A stretch of DNA of 64,000 bases from Saccharothrix syringae (GCF_009498035.1 NZ_CP034550.1:186001-250000), one strand, 5' to 3'. Positions 41,698 through 50,885 are shown, counted from the first letter of the stretch. Notes: generated by a model from the letters alone, not told the origin. Numbers and translations: made by a program.

Positions 41698-42308
41698 ACA
41701 CGGCCGAGCAGGCGGCGCCGACCGGTGAGACCCGGTCCCCCGCCGCGCAGATGGTGACCTGGCAGGGCTACGACGTGCCCAGGCTGGAGCAGGTGAGGTT
41801 CCTGCTCTCGGAGCGCAAGCTGCGCGCCTCCGGCCGCCTGGTGACCGCGGGCCCGGCCGGGCAGTTCAGCGGTTCCTACGAGGTGTCGGTCGGCGAGACG
41901 GGCGCGGTCAAGCGGGTGCTGCTGCGCACCGCCACGCTGTCCGAGGAGCGCCACGTCTCGATCAGCCGCTCGTCCGAGGGCACCTGGCTGGTCGACCACG
42001 GCCAGGGCGCGGAGCGGGCCGACTTCGACGGCGCGGTGGACGTGGACGTGCAGTTCGCCGTCCTGTTCAACGCCATCCCGGTGCGCCGGCTCAACCTCCA
42101 GCTGGAGGAGGGCGAGCACGAGCTGCCGGTGGTCTACGTGACCCTGCCGGACCTGTCCGTGCAGCTCGTCCGCCAGCGGTACCGCACGGTGTCGATCGGC
42201 GACGACCGGTCGGTGGTCTCCTTCACCCACGGCGAGTTCCGGCAGGACATCACGTTCGACCGGACCGGCCTGGTGGTGGACTACCCCCGGATCTCCTACC
42301 GGATCTGA
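41694..42308 (+). CDS. Putative glycolipid-binding-domain protein
   Basis: The 204-residue cytosolic protein is beta-strand rich with the W-Q-G-Y-D-V start (TWQGYDVPRLEQVRFLLSE), the LVTAGPAGQFSGSYEVSV and VSISRSSEGTWLVDHGQG segments and a C-terminal FTFDRTGLVVDYPRI-like block. This pattern fits the putative glycolipid-binding family (PF06475 type). It begins with GTG overlapping the stop of the antitoxin-like gene, so the two are co-expressed. The biochemical function is unproven. Confidence 0.7.
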   Translation: MNTAEQAAPTGETRSPAAQMVTWQGYDVPRLEQVRFLLSERKLRASGRLVTAGPAGQFSGSYEVSVGETGAVKRVLLRTATLSEERHVSISRSSEGTWLVDHGQGAERADFDGAVDVDVQFAVLFNAIPVRRLNLQLEEGEHELPVVYVTLPDLSVQLVRQRYRTVSIGDDRSVVSFTHGEFRQDITFDRTGLVVDYPRISYRI

Positions 42309-42360
42309 GGGCCCCGCACCCCGGGAACCCGCACCCGGACGGCCCCGCACGCGGACGGCG

Positions 42361-43545
42361 TCACGCCCGGACGGCGATCGCCATCCCCTGCCCGACGCCG
42401 ACGCAGGCCGCGGCCACGCCGACCCCGCCGCCGCGCGCCCGCAGGTGCCGGCACAGGTCCACCACCACCCGCGGCAGGGAAGCGCCCAGCGGGTGCCCGT
42501 AGGCGATCGCGCCGCCGTGCACGTTCACCTTCTCCGGGTCGACCTCCGGCAGGTGGTGCAGCACGGACAGCGCCACCGCCGCGAACGCCTCGTTGACCTC
42601 CCACAGGTCGACGTCCCCGACGGGCACCCCCAGCCGCTCCACCAGCTTCCGGATCGCGGCCACCGGCGCCAGGGCGGACAGCTGCGGCTCGGCCGCGGTC
42701 ACCGCCGAGCCCAGGAACTCGGCCAGCGGCGTGACGCCCAGCGACTCCGCCGCGCCCTCGTCGCCCATCAGCAGCGCCACCGCCCCGTCGCCCGGCGGCG
42801 ACGCGTTGCCCGCGGTCACCGGCCCGCCCGCGGAGAACGCCGGCCGGAGCCGCGCCAGCCTCTCCGGCGACGCCTCCGGCCGCACGGACTCGTCCCGCCG
42901 CACCCGCGACCCGTCCGGCAGCCGCACCGGGAACGCGAACCCGTCGTGCACCCCCGCGTCCCACGCCGCCGACGCGCGCCGGTGCGACCGCAGCGCGAAC
43001 GCGTCCATCCGCTCCCGGGTGATGCCCAGCGACACCGCGACGTCCTCGGCGGCCCGCCCCAGCGGCACGGTCCAGTCGGCCCTCAGCCGCGGGTTCACCA
43101 GCCGCCACCCCTGCGCCGTGGACACCGCCTCCAGCCGGTCGGCGAACGCCCGCTCCGGCCGCGGCACCACGAACGGCGCCCGGGTCATGCCCTCCACGCC
43201 GCCGGCGACCAGCAGCGACGCGTCGCCCAGCGCCAGCGCCCGGGCGGCCTGCACGACCGCCTCGCCGCCCGACGCGCACAGCCGGTTGACCGCCACCCCC
43301 GGCACGGAGGCCGGCAGCCCGGCCAGCAGGGCCGCCATCCGGCCGACGTCCCGGTTCTCCTCGCCCGCGCCGTTGGTGTTGCCCAGCAGCACGTCGTCCA
43401 CCCGCGCCGGGTCGAGGCCGGGGTGCCGCCGCAGCAGCTCGGTGATCGGCAGCGCCGCCAGGTCGTCGACCCGCACGCCGGACAGCCCGCCGCGGTAGCG
43501 GCCGAACGGGGTGCGGGCGGCGTCGAGGACCAGGGGCCGTGGCAT
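42361..43545 (-). CDS. Thiolase (acetyl-CoA acyltransferase)
   Basis: The 394-residue type I/II thiolase has the nucleophilic cysteine in VNRLCASGGEAV, the conserved NEAFAAVAL and GGAIAYGHPLGASLPR histidine blocks, and the second active-site cysteine in AAACVGVGQGMA. It acts in fatty-acid or aromatic-acid beta-oxidation (acyl-CoA + CoA to acetyl-CoA) or in the reverse condensation. The ATG at 43545 begins MPRPLVLDAARTPFG, the family's standard start. No other degradation genes are adjacent, so the pathway is not fixed. Confidence 0.93.
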   Translation of the reverse strand: MPRPLVLDAARTPFGRYRGGLSGVRVDDLAALPITELLRRHPGLDPARVDDVLLGNTNGAGEENRDVGRMAALLAGLPASVPGVAVNRLCASGGEAVVQAARALALGDASLLVAGGVEGMTRAPFVVPRPERAFADRLEAVSTAQGWRLVNPRLRADWTVPLGRAAEDVAVSLGITRERMDAFALRSHRRASAAWDAGVHDGFAFPVRLPDGSRVRRDESVRPEASPERLARLRPAFSAGGPVTAGNASPPGDGAVALLMGDEGAAESLGVTPLAEFLGSAVTAAEPQLSALAPVAAIRKLVERLGVPVGDVDLWEVNEAFAAVALSVLHHLPEVDPEKVNVHGGAIAYGHPLGASLPRVVVDLCRHLRARGGGVGVAAACVGVGQGMAIAVRA

Positions 43546-43570
43546 GGGCCCATCGTGGCACCGGTCGCCG

Positions 43571-45352
43571 TCACCGGCCGATGAAGAAGTGCACGAACGC
43601 CGAGGTCGAGCGGGTGTCACCCGAGGTGCCGAACAACCGCACCTCGATCAGGTGAGGCCCGGCGGTGAACCCGGAGGTGTTCAGCGCGAACCGGTACCGC
43701 CCGGCCACGCCCGGCCCGGCCCGGTCGGTCGGCAGGGCCGCGACCCGGTCGCCGTCCACCCGCAGGGTGAACCCGGCCAGCCCGGCCAGCGGCACGCCCG
43801 GCCGACCGCTCAGCAGCACGTCGAACACCAGCCGCCCGGGCGGCACCGCCGCGCCCTGGGGCACGGCCAGCCCGCCGGCGTCCAGCACCGTCCCGTCGAT
43901 CCGCGCCAGCTCCGGCTCCACCGGCACGACGGCGTCCGGCCGCGCCGCCGGGCCGGGCGTGCCGGTCAGCTCCAGGTCCACGTGCGTCACCTGCACCCGC
44001 AGCCCGGTCAGCAGCGTCACCGCGAGCTTCGGCGAGGCCACCCGCAGCGCCTCGACCGGCAGGTCGGCCACCACCGGGTAGGCCGCGCCCGGCCGCCACG
44101 GCGCCCCCGGCACGGCCGCCCGCAGCGGCACCCGCACGCCCGCGACCGACACCTCCAGCGCGGGCGCCCCGGGTGACGCGTCGCTGTGCAGCAGCGCCAT
44201 CCGCAGCTGCCCGCCGGTCACCCCGGGCAGCGCCGCCCACGACCGGTCCGGCGGCGGCCGGTCCGCCACCGAGACCTCCACCTCGGGGCCGGGCACCAGC
44301 GGCGGCGGCGAGGCGGGCGCCGAGTCGAGCGCGACCAGGCTGAACGCGGCGCGCTGCGCGGTCGGCCCGGACACCGACACCAGCGCGGTCGCCTCCGCCC
44401 ACCGCGGCACGGCCGGGCTGGTCGCCACCAGCCCGCCGTCGAACAGCACCCGCGCCCCGTCGCGCCGCAGCACCAGCTCCCACCGGTGGCTCAGGCCCGG
44501 GTCGAGGCGCGGCACCTCGCGCACCGGCTCGGTCGGCGCGCCGTCCGCGGTCTGCACCCGCACCGACGTCGACCCGTTGCCGGTGGCCACCAGCAGCCGC
44601 ACCGAGCCCGGCGGCAGGCCGTCCCCGCCGCCCACCGACACCGGTCCGGGCACGAGGTCGAGCGCCAGCTCGCCGTCCGAGCCGGGCGCGTCGGTCTCCA
44701 CCGCGAACCGGCCCAGCTCGTCGCCGTCGCGCGGCACGAACGGGGTGCGCGACCGCAGCGTGGTCGGCGCCGCCGCGCAGTTGCCGGTCAGCACCAGCCG
44801 CCTGCCCTCGTCACCGCGGCCGGGCGCGGCCCGCGCGCAGTTCGGCCGGGACGCCGTCCGCCACCGCAGCGGGTCGGGCGCGTCGTCCCGGTCGAACCGG
44901 TCGACCAGCGAGTAGCCGTCGACCGCCACGCCGTGCGGGGTGCCGGAGGACTTCGCGGGCGCCGACCGCTGCCCGAACGCGTCCACCGCGTACACCTCGA
45001 CGTCGTAGGCCCGCTCGTCCTCCAGCCCGTCGAGCTGGACGGCGGTGTCCGTGACCAGCTTCGAGCGGTCGGCGCCCCAGCGCACCTCGTAGCCGGGCGC
45101 CTCGCCCCGCCAGCGCAGCTGCAGCCGCCGGGGCCCGGACGTCACGGCCAGGTCCCGCGGCGCCTCGGGCGGCGCGCCCGCGGTCGGCACCAGCACGCCC
45201 TCGGCGGCGAACGGCGCGAGCGACGTGGGCGCCGCCGCGGAGGTGGGGGTGGCGCTGCTCGGCTCGCCGACGCCCGCGGTCCGCAGGACCCACACGACAC
45301 CGCCGAACAGCACCGCACCCGCGGCGATCAGCGCGATCCGGCGACGGTCCAT
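43571..45352 (-). CDS. Membrane-anchored fibronectin-like extracellular protein A
   Basis: The 593-residue protein has an N-terminal membrane anchor (RRRIALIAAGAVLFGGVVWVL), a Ser/Thr/Pro/Ala-rich linker and a fibronectin-III-like domain near 65-140 (APRDLAVTSGPRRLQLRWRG, AYDVEVYAVDAFGQRS). Beta-rich concanavalin/Ig-like segments fill the rest. Its C-terminus (ALNTSGFTAGPHLIEVRLFG) matches that of the neighbour at 45410, so the two are tandem paralogues. The extracellular role is unknown; carbohydrate or wall binding is plausible. The start begins MDRRRIALIAAG. Confidence 0.75.
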   Translation of the reverse strand: MDRRRIALIAAGAVLFGGVVWVLRTAGVGEPSSATPTSAAAPTSLAPFAAEGVLVPTAGAPPEAPRDLAVTSGPRRLQLRWRGEAPGYEVRWGADRSKLVTDTAVQLDGLEDERAYDVEVYAVDAFGQRSAPAKSSGTPHGVAVDGYSLVDRFDRDDAPDPLRWRTASRPNCARAAPGRGDEGRRLVLTGNCAAAPTTLRSRTPFVPRDGDELGRFAVETDAPGSDGELALDLVPGPVSVGGGDGLPPGSVRLLVATGNGSTSVRVQTADGAPTEPVREVPRLDPGLSHRWELVLRRDGARVLFDGGLVATSPAVPRWAEATALVSVSGPTAQRAAFSLVALDSAPASPPPLVPGPEVEVSVADRPPPDRSWAALPGVTGGQLRMALLHSDASPGAPALEVSVAGVRVPLRAAVPGAPWRPGAAYPVVADLPVEALRVASPKLAVTLLTGLRVQVTHVDLELTGTPGPAARPDAVVPVEPELARIDGTVLDAGGLAVPQGAAVPPGRLVFDVLLSGRPGVPLAGLAGFTLRVDGDRVAALPTDRAGPGVAGRYRFALNTSGFTAGPHLIEVRLFGTSGDTRSTSAFVHFFIGR

Positions 45353-45409
45353 GGCGTCAAGCTAGGTGGCGCGGTGACGGCGGTCACTACGTCGTTGCGG
45401 AGCCGAGAC

Positions 45410-47119
45410 CTACAGCGGCCGGATCTGGAACTCGTGCTCGGCCGACCGCACGTCCCGGCGCTGGTCCGCCGGGAGCACCCGGGCGGTGAGCCGGTGCCCG
45501 CCGGTGGGCACGCCTGCCGTGTCCAGGGTGAACTCGTGGCGCCCTCCCGCGGCCCCGCCGGCGGGCAGGGCGGCGATCCGCTCGCCGTCCAGCAGCAGCT
45601 CCAGGCCCCGCACCGGGGCGATCTCGCGCGCGTCGCGGTCGGTCAGCTCGACGGCCACCCGCGCCAGGTCGCCGTCGCGCTGGAGGGTGATCCCCGGCTG
45701 CGGCACCCCGGGCGGGACCTCCGGCAGGTCGACGAGCCGGGGCGGGGGGCGGCGCGCGTCCGGGACGTCGGTGACCACCAGGCGCGAGTCGTACACGAAC
45801 AGGTCGCCCTCGCCGCGGACCCGCACCGGCAGGGCGCCCTCCGGCGCGGGCAGCGGGAAGTCGGCCACCAGCAGGGAGGTGCGAGGGCCCAGCGGGACCA
45901 GCGCCGCGGGCGCGGACCGGGCGCCCAGCTCCGCGGTGACCGGCGCGCCGGGCTCGGCGATCACCACCGCGACCACGCGCGCCGACGTCCCGCCCGCCAC
46001 CGAGCGGGGGTCCACCTCGCCCAGGGACGTGCCGCGGTTCGTGCCGGGGCTGCGGTCCAGCGGCACCACCCGGGCGGGCTCGGGCTCCGCCGGTGCGCCG
46101 CCGGTGCCGAACGAGTCCAGCAGGGTGCCGCCTGCCTCGCGCAGCGCCAGCCGTGGCCGCGCCACCCGCCACGGCACCGCGACCGGTGCGGCGGCCACCA
46201 CCTCGCCGTCGCGCAGCGCCAGCACCGCGTCCGGCCGGACCCGCAGCTCCCAGCGGTGCCGGACACCCGGCCGGGGCGGGGTGGACGTGCCGGCGACGGG
46301 GACCTGGGCCTGCGTGGCGGGCACCCCCGGGCCGATGTCGAAGCGCGCGCCTTGCGGCGTGATGCGCAGCAGGACCGCGCCCGGCGGCACGTGCTCGTCG
46401 AGCCGGGGCAGGTCCTGGAACGGCTCGGGCAGCAGCGCGACGACCAGCTCGCCCTGCGCACCCGCCGGGCCGTCGGTGGTCAGCACGACCCGGCCCACCG
46501 CGCCGTCGGCGCCGGGTTCGCCCGGGGACATCGGCACGTTCGACTGGAGGTCCACCGACCGGCAGGTGACCTCCACCCGCTCACCGCTGAACGGGCGCAG
46601 GCCCAGGCAGTCGTCGTCCAGGACCCGCCAGCGGTGCCCGGTCAGCGCCGCCGGGCCGTCGAACACGTCGACCGGCGGGAACAGCCCCTCCAGCCAGGAC
46701 TCGTCGAACGCCAGCCGGGGCACGGCGGTCGCGGTGGCCGGCGCGGACCGGGCGCCCAGGGCGCCGACCGCGCGCACCTCCACGGTGACCTCGGCGTTCA
46801 CGTCGAGGTCGGTCAGCTCGGTCTCGGTGCCCTGGACCAGGCGGGTGCGGTCCTGCCAGCGCACCTCGAAACCGCCGTACCCGATGCCGCCGCCGGCCTC
46901 CCAGGACGCGCGCAGGCTGGTGCGGTCCAGGGCGGTCAGCACCAGGTCGGTGGGCGGGCGCGGCTCCCGGGTGTCCGCGACGTAGGCGACCCGCTCGTCG
47001 AGGAAGCGCTCGAAGCCGCCGGGCGACGGGGGAGGAGCGGACTCGTTGCGCAGCACCACGACCGCGCCGCCGAGCAGCACCAGGCCGCCGACCAGGGCGA
47101 GGAGCCGGCGTCGTGCCAC
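45410..47119 (-). CDS. Membrane-anchored fibronectin-like extracellular protein B
   Basis: The 569-residue paralogue of the downstream protein has the same architecture: an N-terminal anchor (RRRLLALVGGLVLLGGAVVVL), fibronectin-III-like region near 52-130 (PPTDLVLTALDRTSLRASWEA, EVRWQDRTRL, VEVRAVGALGARSAPA), beta-rich central domain and C-terminal TLDTAGVPTGGHRLTARVL. The two share order and anchoring but have diverged strongly. It ends 58 bp before protein A begins and starts ten bases after tyrA ends. Confidence 0.75.
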   Translation of the reverse strand: MARRRLLALVGGLVLLGGAVVVLRNESAPPPSPGGFERFLDERVAYVADTREPRPPTDLVLTALDRTSLRASWEAGGGIGYGGFEVRWQDRTRLVQGTETELTDLDVNAEVTVEVRAVGALGARSAPATATAVPRLAFDESWLEGLFPPVDVFDGPAALTGHRWRVLDDDCLGLRPFSGERVEVTCRSVDLQSNVPMSPGEPGADGAVGRVVLTTDGPAGAQGELVVALLPEPFQDLPRLDEHVPPGAVLLRITPQGARFDIGPGVPATQAQVPVAGTSTPPRPGVRHRWELRVRPDAVLALRDGEVVAAAPVAVPWRVARPRLALREAGGTLLDSFGTGGAPAEPEPARVVPLDRSPGTNRGTSLGEVDPRSVAGGTSARVVAVVIAEPGAPVTAELGARSAPAALVPLGPRTSLLVADFPLPAPEGALPVRVRGEGDLFVYDSRLVVTDVPDARRPPPRLVDLPEVPPGVPQPGITLQRDGDLARVAVELTDRDAREIAPVRGLELLLDGERIAALPAGGAAGGRHEFTLDTAGVPTGGHRLTARVLPADQRRDVRSAEHEFQIRPL

Positions 47120-47128
47120 CCCCCGACC

Positions 47129-48088
47129 CTACGGGGTGCGCGCGAGCGCGGTCGAGCCGTTCAGCGCGACGACGCGGCCGCCGCGGGAGCCGAGGTCGCG
47201 CAGCGCGCGCAGGGCACCGGGGGAGGTCAGGTCGACGGTGGTGTCGGTGAGGTCGGGGCGGCGCTCCAGCTCCAGGCGGGCGGCGTGCCCGGCCTCGACG
47301 GTCTTGGCCAGGCCGCCGGTCGAGGCGAGCGACCCGCGCGCCGCGCCCAGCCGGCCCAGCGCGTCGTCCACCGCGTCCAGCAGCGCGGCCCGGTTGCCCT
47401 CGCACATCGCCAGGACCAGCTCGGGGCGGCTGCCCGCGACGCGCGTGCCGTCGCCGAACGAGCCCGCGGCCAGCGCGAGGGCCAGCGGGCCGCCGTCCGC
47501 GCCGACGCTGGCCAGCACGGCGGCGAGCACGTGCGGCAGGTGGGAGATGCGGGCCACCGCGGCGTCGTGCTCGGCGGCGGTGGTGGGCACGACGTGCGCG
47601 CCGGCGGCGAGGGCCAGGCCGACGACGTCGGAGAGGACGTCCAGGTCGGTGCCGTCCTCGGCGGTGACCACCCAGGCCGCGTCGCGGAAGAGGTCCGCCC
47701 GGCCCGCGTCCCAGCCGGACCTCGACGTGCCGGCCATGGGGTGGCCGCCGACGTAGCGGGCGTGCGGCGCGACCCGCGCGACGAGGTCGGCGACCGGGCC
47801 CTTGACGCTGACCACGTCGGTGAGGCGGACGCCCTCGGGGAGGGCGCGCAGCACGTTCTCCACAGCCGGCAGCGGAACGGCCACGACGACGAGCGCGTCC
47901 TGTACAACCGCGCGTTCGAGGGCGGCGGCGAGGTCGACGACGTCGTAGCCGTCCCGCGCCGCGGCCCGCGCGTCGTCCTCCGAGGCGGTCGCGCCCCAGG
48001 TCACGTGACCCGCCGCCGCTGCCGCGCGCAGCACCGACCCGCCGATCAACCCCAGCCCGACCACGCACACGCTTCGCACGGCGCACAT
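47129..48088 (-). CDS. tyrA: Prephenate dehydrogenase
   Basis: The 319-residue enzyme oxidatively decarboxylates prephenate with NAD(P) to 4-hydroxyphenylpyruvate in tyrosine synthesis. It has the nucleotide-binding VCVVGLGLIGGSVLRAA, the conserved VSVKGPV and GGHPMAGTSRSGWDAG blocks with the catalytic His, and a helical C-terminal domain (VARISHLPHVLAA). There is no ACT domain. The ATG at 48088 (MCAVRSVCVVG) is the only start compatible with the Rossmann fold. Confidence 0.92.
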   Translation of the reverse strand: MCAVRSVCVVGLGLIGGSVLRAAAAAGHVTWGATASEDDARAAARDGYDVVDLAAALERAVVQDALVVVAVPLPAVENVLRALPEGVRLTDVVSVKGPVADLVARVAPHARYVGGHPMAGTSRSGWDAGRADLFRDAAWVVTAEDGTDLDVLSDVVGLALAAGAHVVPTTAAEHDAAVARISHLPHVLAAVLASVGADGGPLALALAAGSFGDGTRVAGSRPELVLAMCEGNRAALLDAVDDALGRLGAARGSLASTGGLAKTVEAGHAARLELERRPDLTDTTVDLTSPGALRALRDLGSRGGRVVALNGSTALARTP

Positions 48089-48200
48089 CCTGCCGGCGCC
48101 CCGGCGTGCGAGGGATTCCGGAGTTGTCCACAGGTCGGAGATCGGCGCTCGCGGCTTCGCCCGGCCGCCGGCACGGTCGGGGTCATGAACACGACCCCGA

Positions 48201-48335
48201 CCGCACCGCGGTCCTCCGCGACCACCACCGCACCGCGGTCCTCCGCGACCCTGACGGCGCTGCGGTCTGCCGCGACCCCGACCGCACCGCGGTCTGCCGC
48301 GACCACCGCCGCACCGCGGTCCGCCGCGACCACCG
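48201..48335 (+). repeat. 27-bp tandem repeat (five units)
   Basis: Five consecutive 27-bp units start at 48201, 48228, 48255, 48282 and 48309, with the core CCGCACCGCGGTC and a few substitutions per unit, then decay into CCGCCACCACCA. Nine codons per unit would read TAPRSSATT in the plus frame opening at 48185. No family supports that frame, which runs antisense into the amidohydrolase gene, so I treat this as a minisatellite. The rest of 48089-48457 shows no gene. Confidence 0.85.
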
Positions 48336-48457
48336 CCGCCACCACCACCGCACTCGCGCCGCCCGTGCTCCGACCGGCGGCCGCCTCGCGCCGCCACCCG
48401 GCTGCTCCCCGCCCGTCGCCGGTCCCCCGGCCTCCCCGGGGCGGCCCGCCCCCCGGC

Positions 48458-49693
48458 CTACCTCAGGGCGTCGAGCGCGAACGCGGTGTAGACGACCACC
48501 CCGTGCTCCATCGCGGCCTCGTCGAAGAGCACCCGGTTGGAGTGGTTGGGCTCGGCCTGCGCCAGCTCGACCCCGCGCGGGCAGGCACCCAGGAACGCGA
48601 TCGCCCCCGGCACCCGCTGCAGCACGTAGGAGAAGTCCTCGGCCCCCATCAGCGGGTCCTCCATCGGCGCGGCCCAGCGCGGACCCAGCGCCGCCGCCGT
48701 GATGTCCACGACGTGCGGACCGACCTCGGCGTCGTTCACCGTGACCGGGTAGCCGGGCACGATCTCCACCTCGGCGGTGCAGCCGTGCGCGGCGGCCACG
48801 TGCTCCACGACCTGCCGCAGCTCGCGGTGCACCAGCGCCCTGGTGTCCTCCGACAGCGTCCGGACGGTGCCCTCGACCAGGGCGGTCTCCGGGATGATGT
48901 TGGTGGTCGTGCCCGCGGCGATCCGGCCGATGGTGACCACGGCCGGCTGGTGCACGCTGACCCGCCGGGCGACCATCGTCTGCAGCGCGCCGACCATGGC
49001 GGCGGCGGGCGGCACCGGGTCCACCGCGTCGTGCGGCATGCCGCCGTGCCCGCCGCGACCGGTGACGGTGACGTGGAAGGTGTCGGCCGAGGCCATCGTG
49101 GGGCCGGGGCGGGAGACGACGACGCCGGACTGCAGCGTCGAGGTGATGTGCAGGGCGAACGCCTTCTCCACCGGCGTGCCCGCCGCGTCCAGCACGCCCT
49201 CGTCGAGCATGTGCCGGGCGCCGTGCTGGCCCTCCTCGCCCGGCTGGAACATGAACACGACCTGCCCGGCCAGCGCCTCCCGCCGCGACGACAGCAGGCG
49301 GGCGGCCGAGGCCAGCATGGCGACGTGCGTGTCGTGGCCGCAGGCGTGCATGGTGCCGTCGACCTCGGAGGAGTAGGCCAGCCCGGTCTCCTCCCGGAGC
49401 GGCAGGGCGTCCATGTCGCCGCGCAGCAGCACGGTCGGCCCCGGCCGGGCGCCCCGCAGCACGGCGGTGACCGAGCTGCACGACTCGCCGGTGGTCACCT
49501 CCAGCGGCAGGCCGGACAGCGCGTGCCGGATCGCGGCCTGGGTCGCGGGCAGGTCCAAGCCCTGCTCGGGGTGCTTGTGCACCTGCCGGCGCAGCGCCAC
49601 GGTCCTCGGCTGGAGGGCCCTGGCAGCCTCCACCAGCCCGGTGAACCTGGGCTCGGCGGCGGTCGTCAACGTGTGCGGCAGAGTTGTGCTCAT
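48458..49693 (-). CDS. M20-family amidohydrolase/peptidase
   Basis: The 411-residue zinc hydrolase has metal ligands in LLRGDMDALPL and DGTMHACGHDTHVAML, catalytic EE in MFQPGEEGQHG, the dimerisation domain with ITSTLQSG and RGGHGGMPH, and a late histidine in EPNHSNRVLFDE. It is the IAA-amino-acid hydrolase/hippurate hydrolase branch and should cleave an N-acyl amino acid. The ATG at 49693 begins MSTTLPHTL. It is divergent from the tRNA-deaminase operon. Confidence 0.92.
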   Translation of the reverse strand: MSTTLPHTLTTAAEPRFTGLVEAARALQPRTVALRRQVHKHPEQGLDLPATQAAIRHALSGLPLEVTTGESCSSVTAVLRGARPGPTVLLRGDMDALPLREETGLAYSSEVDGTMHACGHDTHVAMLASAARLLSSRREALAGQVVFMFQPGEEGQHGARHMLDEGVLDAAGTPVEKAFALHITSTLQSGVVVSRPGPTMASADTFHVTVTGRGGHGGMPHDAVDPVPPAAAMVGALQTMVARRVSVHQPAVVTIGRIAAGTTTNIIPETALVEGTVRTLSEDTRALVHRELRQVVEHVAAAHGCTAEVEIVPGYPVTVNDAEVGPHVVDITAAALGPRWAAPMEDPLMGAEDFSYVLQRVPGAIAFLGACPRGVELAQAEPNHSNRVLFDEAAMEHGVVVYTAFALDALR

Positions 49694-49782
49694 CCCTCGA
49701 TAGTGGCACCGGAAAGCCCCCGTCGCCCGCGCCCGAGGGCCCCGTGCTACCGAGCGCGTGCCCATGGCCCTACGGTGTGCAC

Positions 49783-50271
49783 ATGGCACACCAGGAGCCG
49801 GTCAACGGCTTCGCTGTCGCGGTGGTCCGTGAGGACGGCCGCTGGCGGTGCAGCAAGATGGACAGCTCCGCGCTGTCCGAGCTGGATGCGGCGATCACGG
49901 AACTGCGCCAACTGCGCTCGACAGGTGCCGTCTTCGGGATGCTGGCGGTGGACGACGAGTTCTTCATCATCCTGCGCCCGGTCCCCGGCGGGGTCGCGCT
50001 CCTGCTCTCCGACGCCGCCGCCGCGCTGGACTACGACATCGCCGCCGACGTCCTGGACCTGCTCCGGGTGGACCCGCCCGACGAGGAGGACGACGAGCTG
50101 TGGCCGGAGGGCGACCTCGCCGTCCTCGCCGACCTGGGCATGCCGCAGCACGAGCTCCAGGTGATCGTCGACGAGGTCGAGCTGTACCCGGACGAGCAGT
50201 TGCAGATGATCGCCCAGCGCTGCGGCTTCGGTGACGAGTTCACCAAGGTCCTGGACACCATCCAGGCGTGA
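49783..50271 (+). CDS. tRNA adenosine deaminase-associated protein
   Basis: The 162-residue acidic protein, conserved in actinobacteria directly upstream of tadA, begins MAHQEPVNGFAVAVVREDGRW. It has the FGMLAVDDEFFIILRPVPGG block and an acidic stretch (VDPPDEEDDELWPEG). Its stop overlaps the tadA start by four bases (GTGA). Biochemical role unknown; the constant pairing suggests it assists the deaminase. Confidence 0.88.
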   Translation: MAHQEPVNGFAVAVVREDGRWRCSKMDSSALSELDAAITELRQLRSTGAVFGMLAVDDEFFIILRPVPGGVALLLSDAAAALDYDIAADVLDLLRVDPPDEEDDELWPEGDLAVLADLGMPQHELQVIVDEVELYPDEQLQMIAQRCGFGDEFTKVLDTIQA

Positions 50272-50729
50272 CCACCGACGAGCCGTACGAGGCGATGGTC
50301 GAGGACGCCCTGGCGGTGGCCGCCGAGGCGCCGAAGACCGGCGACATCCCCATCGGCGCGGTGGTCTACGCCCCGGACGGCACGGAGCTGGCCAGGGCCT
50401 GCAACGCGAGGGAGGCCCTGGGCGACCCGACCGCGCACGCCGAGGTGCTGGCCCTCCGAGCCGCCGCGGCCGCCTACAGCGACGGCTGGCGCCTGACCGG
50501 CTGCACCCTGGCGGTCACCGTGGAGCCCTGCACCATGTGCGCCGGCGCCCTGGTCCTGGCGAGGGTCGAGCGAGTCGTCTTCGGCGCCTGGGAACCCCGC
50601 ACGGGCGCCGCGGGCTCCCTGTGGGACGTGGTCCGAGACCGGCGCCTCAACCACCGCCCGGAGGTGGTGGGAGGTGTCCTGGAGGCCCGCTGCGCCGCCC
50701 TGATGGAGTCCTTCTTCCACGACCTGTGA
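50268..50729 (+). CDS. tadA: tRNA adenosine(34) deaminase
   Basis: The 153-residue zinc deaminase converts A34 to inosine in tRNA-Arg(ACG), present at 1039-1111. Zinc ligands and catalytic glutamate are in TAHAEVLAL (H, E) and VEPCTMCAGAL (two Cys), with the substrate loop GDIPIGAVV. It is encoded with its conserved partner through a GTGA overlap, and a serine tRNA follows 67 bp downstream. Confidence 0.93.
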   Translation: MTTDEPYEAMVEDALAVAAEAPKTGDIPIGAVVYAPDGTELARACNAREALGDPTAHAEVLALRAAAAAYSDGWRLTGCTLAVTVEPCTMCAGALVLARVERVVFGAWEPRTGAAGSLWDVVRDRRLNHRPEVVGGVLEARCAALMESFFHDL

Positions 50730-50796
50730 GCGCAGGTCAGGAGCTGTGAGGGACCCCCGTTTGGGGCACGGCCGGCGGTCTTGTATTGTTCTCGGC

Positions 50797-50881
50797 GGTG
50801 GCGTGTCCGAGCGGCCGAAGGAGCACGCCTCGAAAGCGTGTGAGGTGAAAGCCTCCGTGGGTTCAAATCCCACCGCCACCG
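50797..50881 (+). tRNA. tRNA-Ser (anticodon CGA)
   Basis: The acceptor stem GGTGGCG (50797-50803) pairs with CGCCACC (50874-50880), discriminator G50881. The anticodon stem CACGC/GCGTG encloses CTCGAAA, giving CGA. The long variable arm and TTCAAAT T-loop fit a serine tRNA. Confidence 0.97.
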
Positions 50882-50885
50882 CTGC

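Noticed and set aside
48185..48460. A Thr/Ala/Pro-rich secreted peptide encoded by the 27-bp repeats
   Set aside because: There is no ribosome-binding site or signal peptide, and the frame continues antisense into the amidohydrolase gene. It is reported as a repeat only.
44186..50164. A 1,992-codon open frame on the plus strand (and another of 2,254 codons at 15776-22540)
   Set aside because: Both are antisense shadows in very GC-rich DNA. They read across several well-supported minus-strand genes, are dominated by Arg, Gly, His and Pro, and show no domain.
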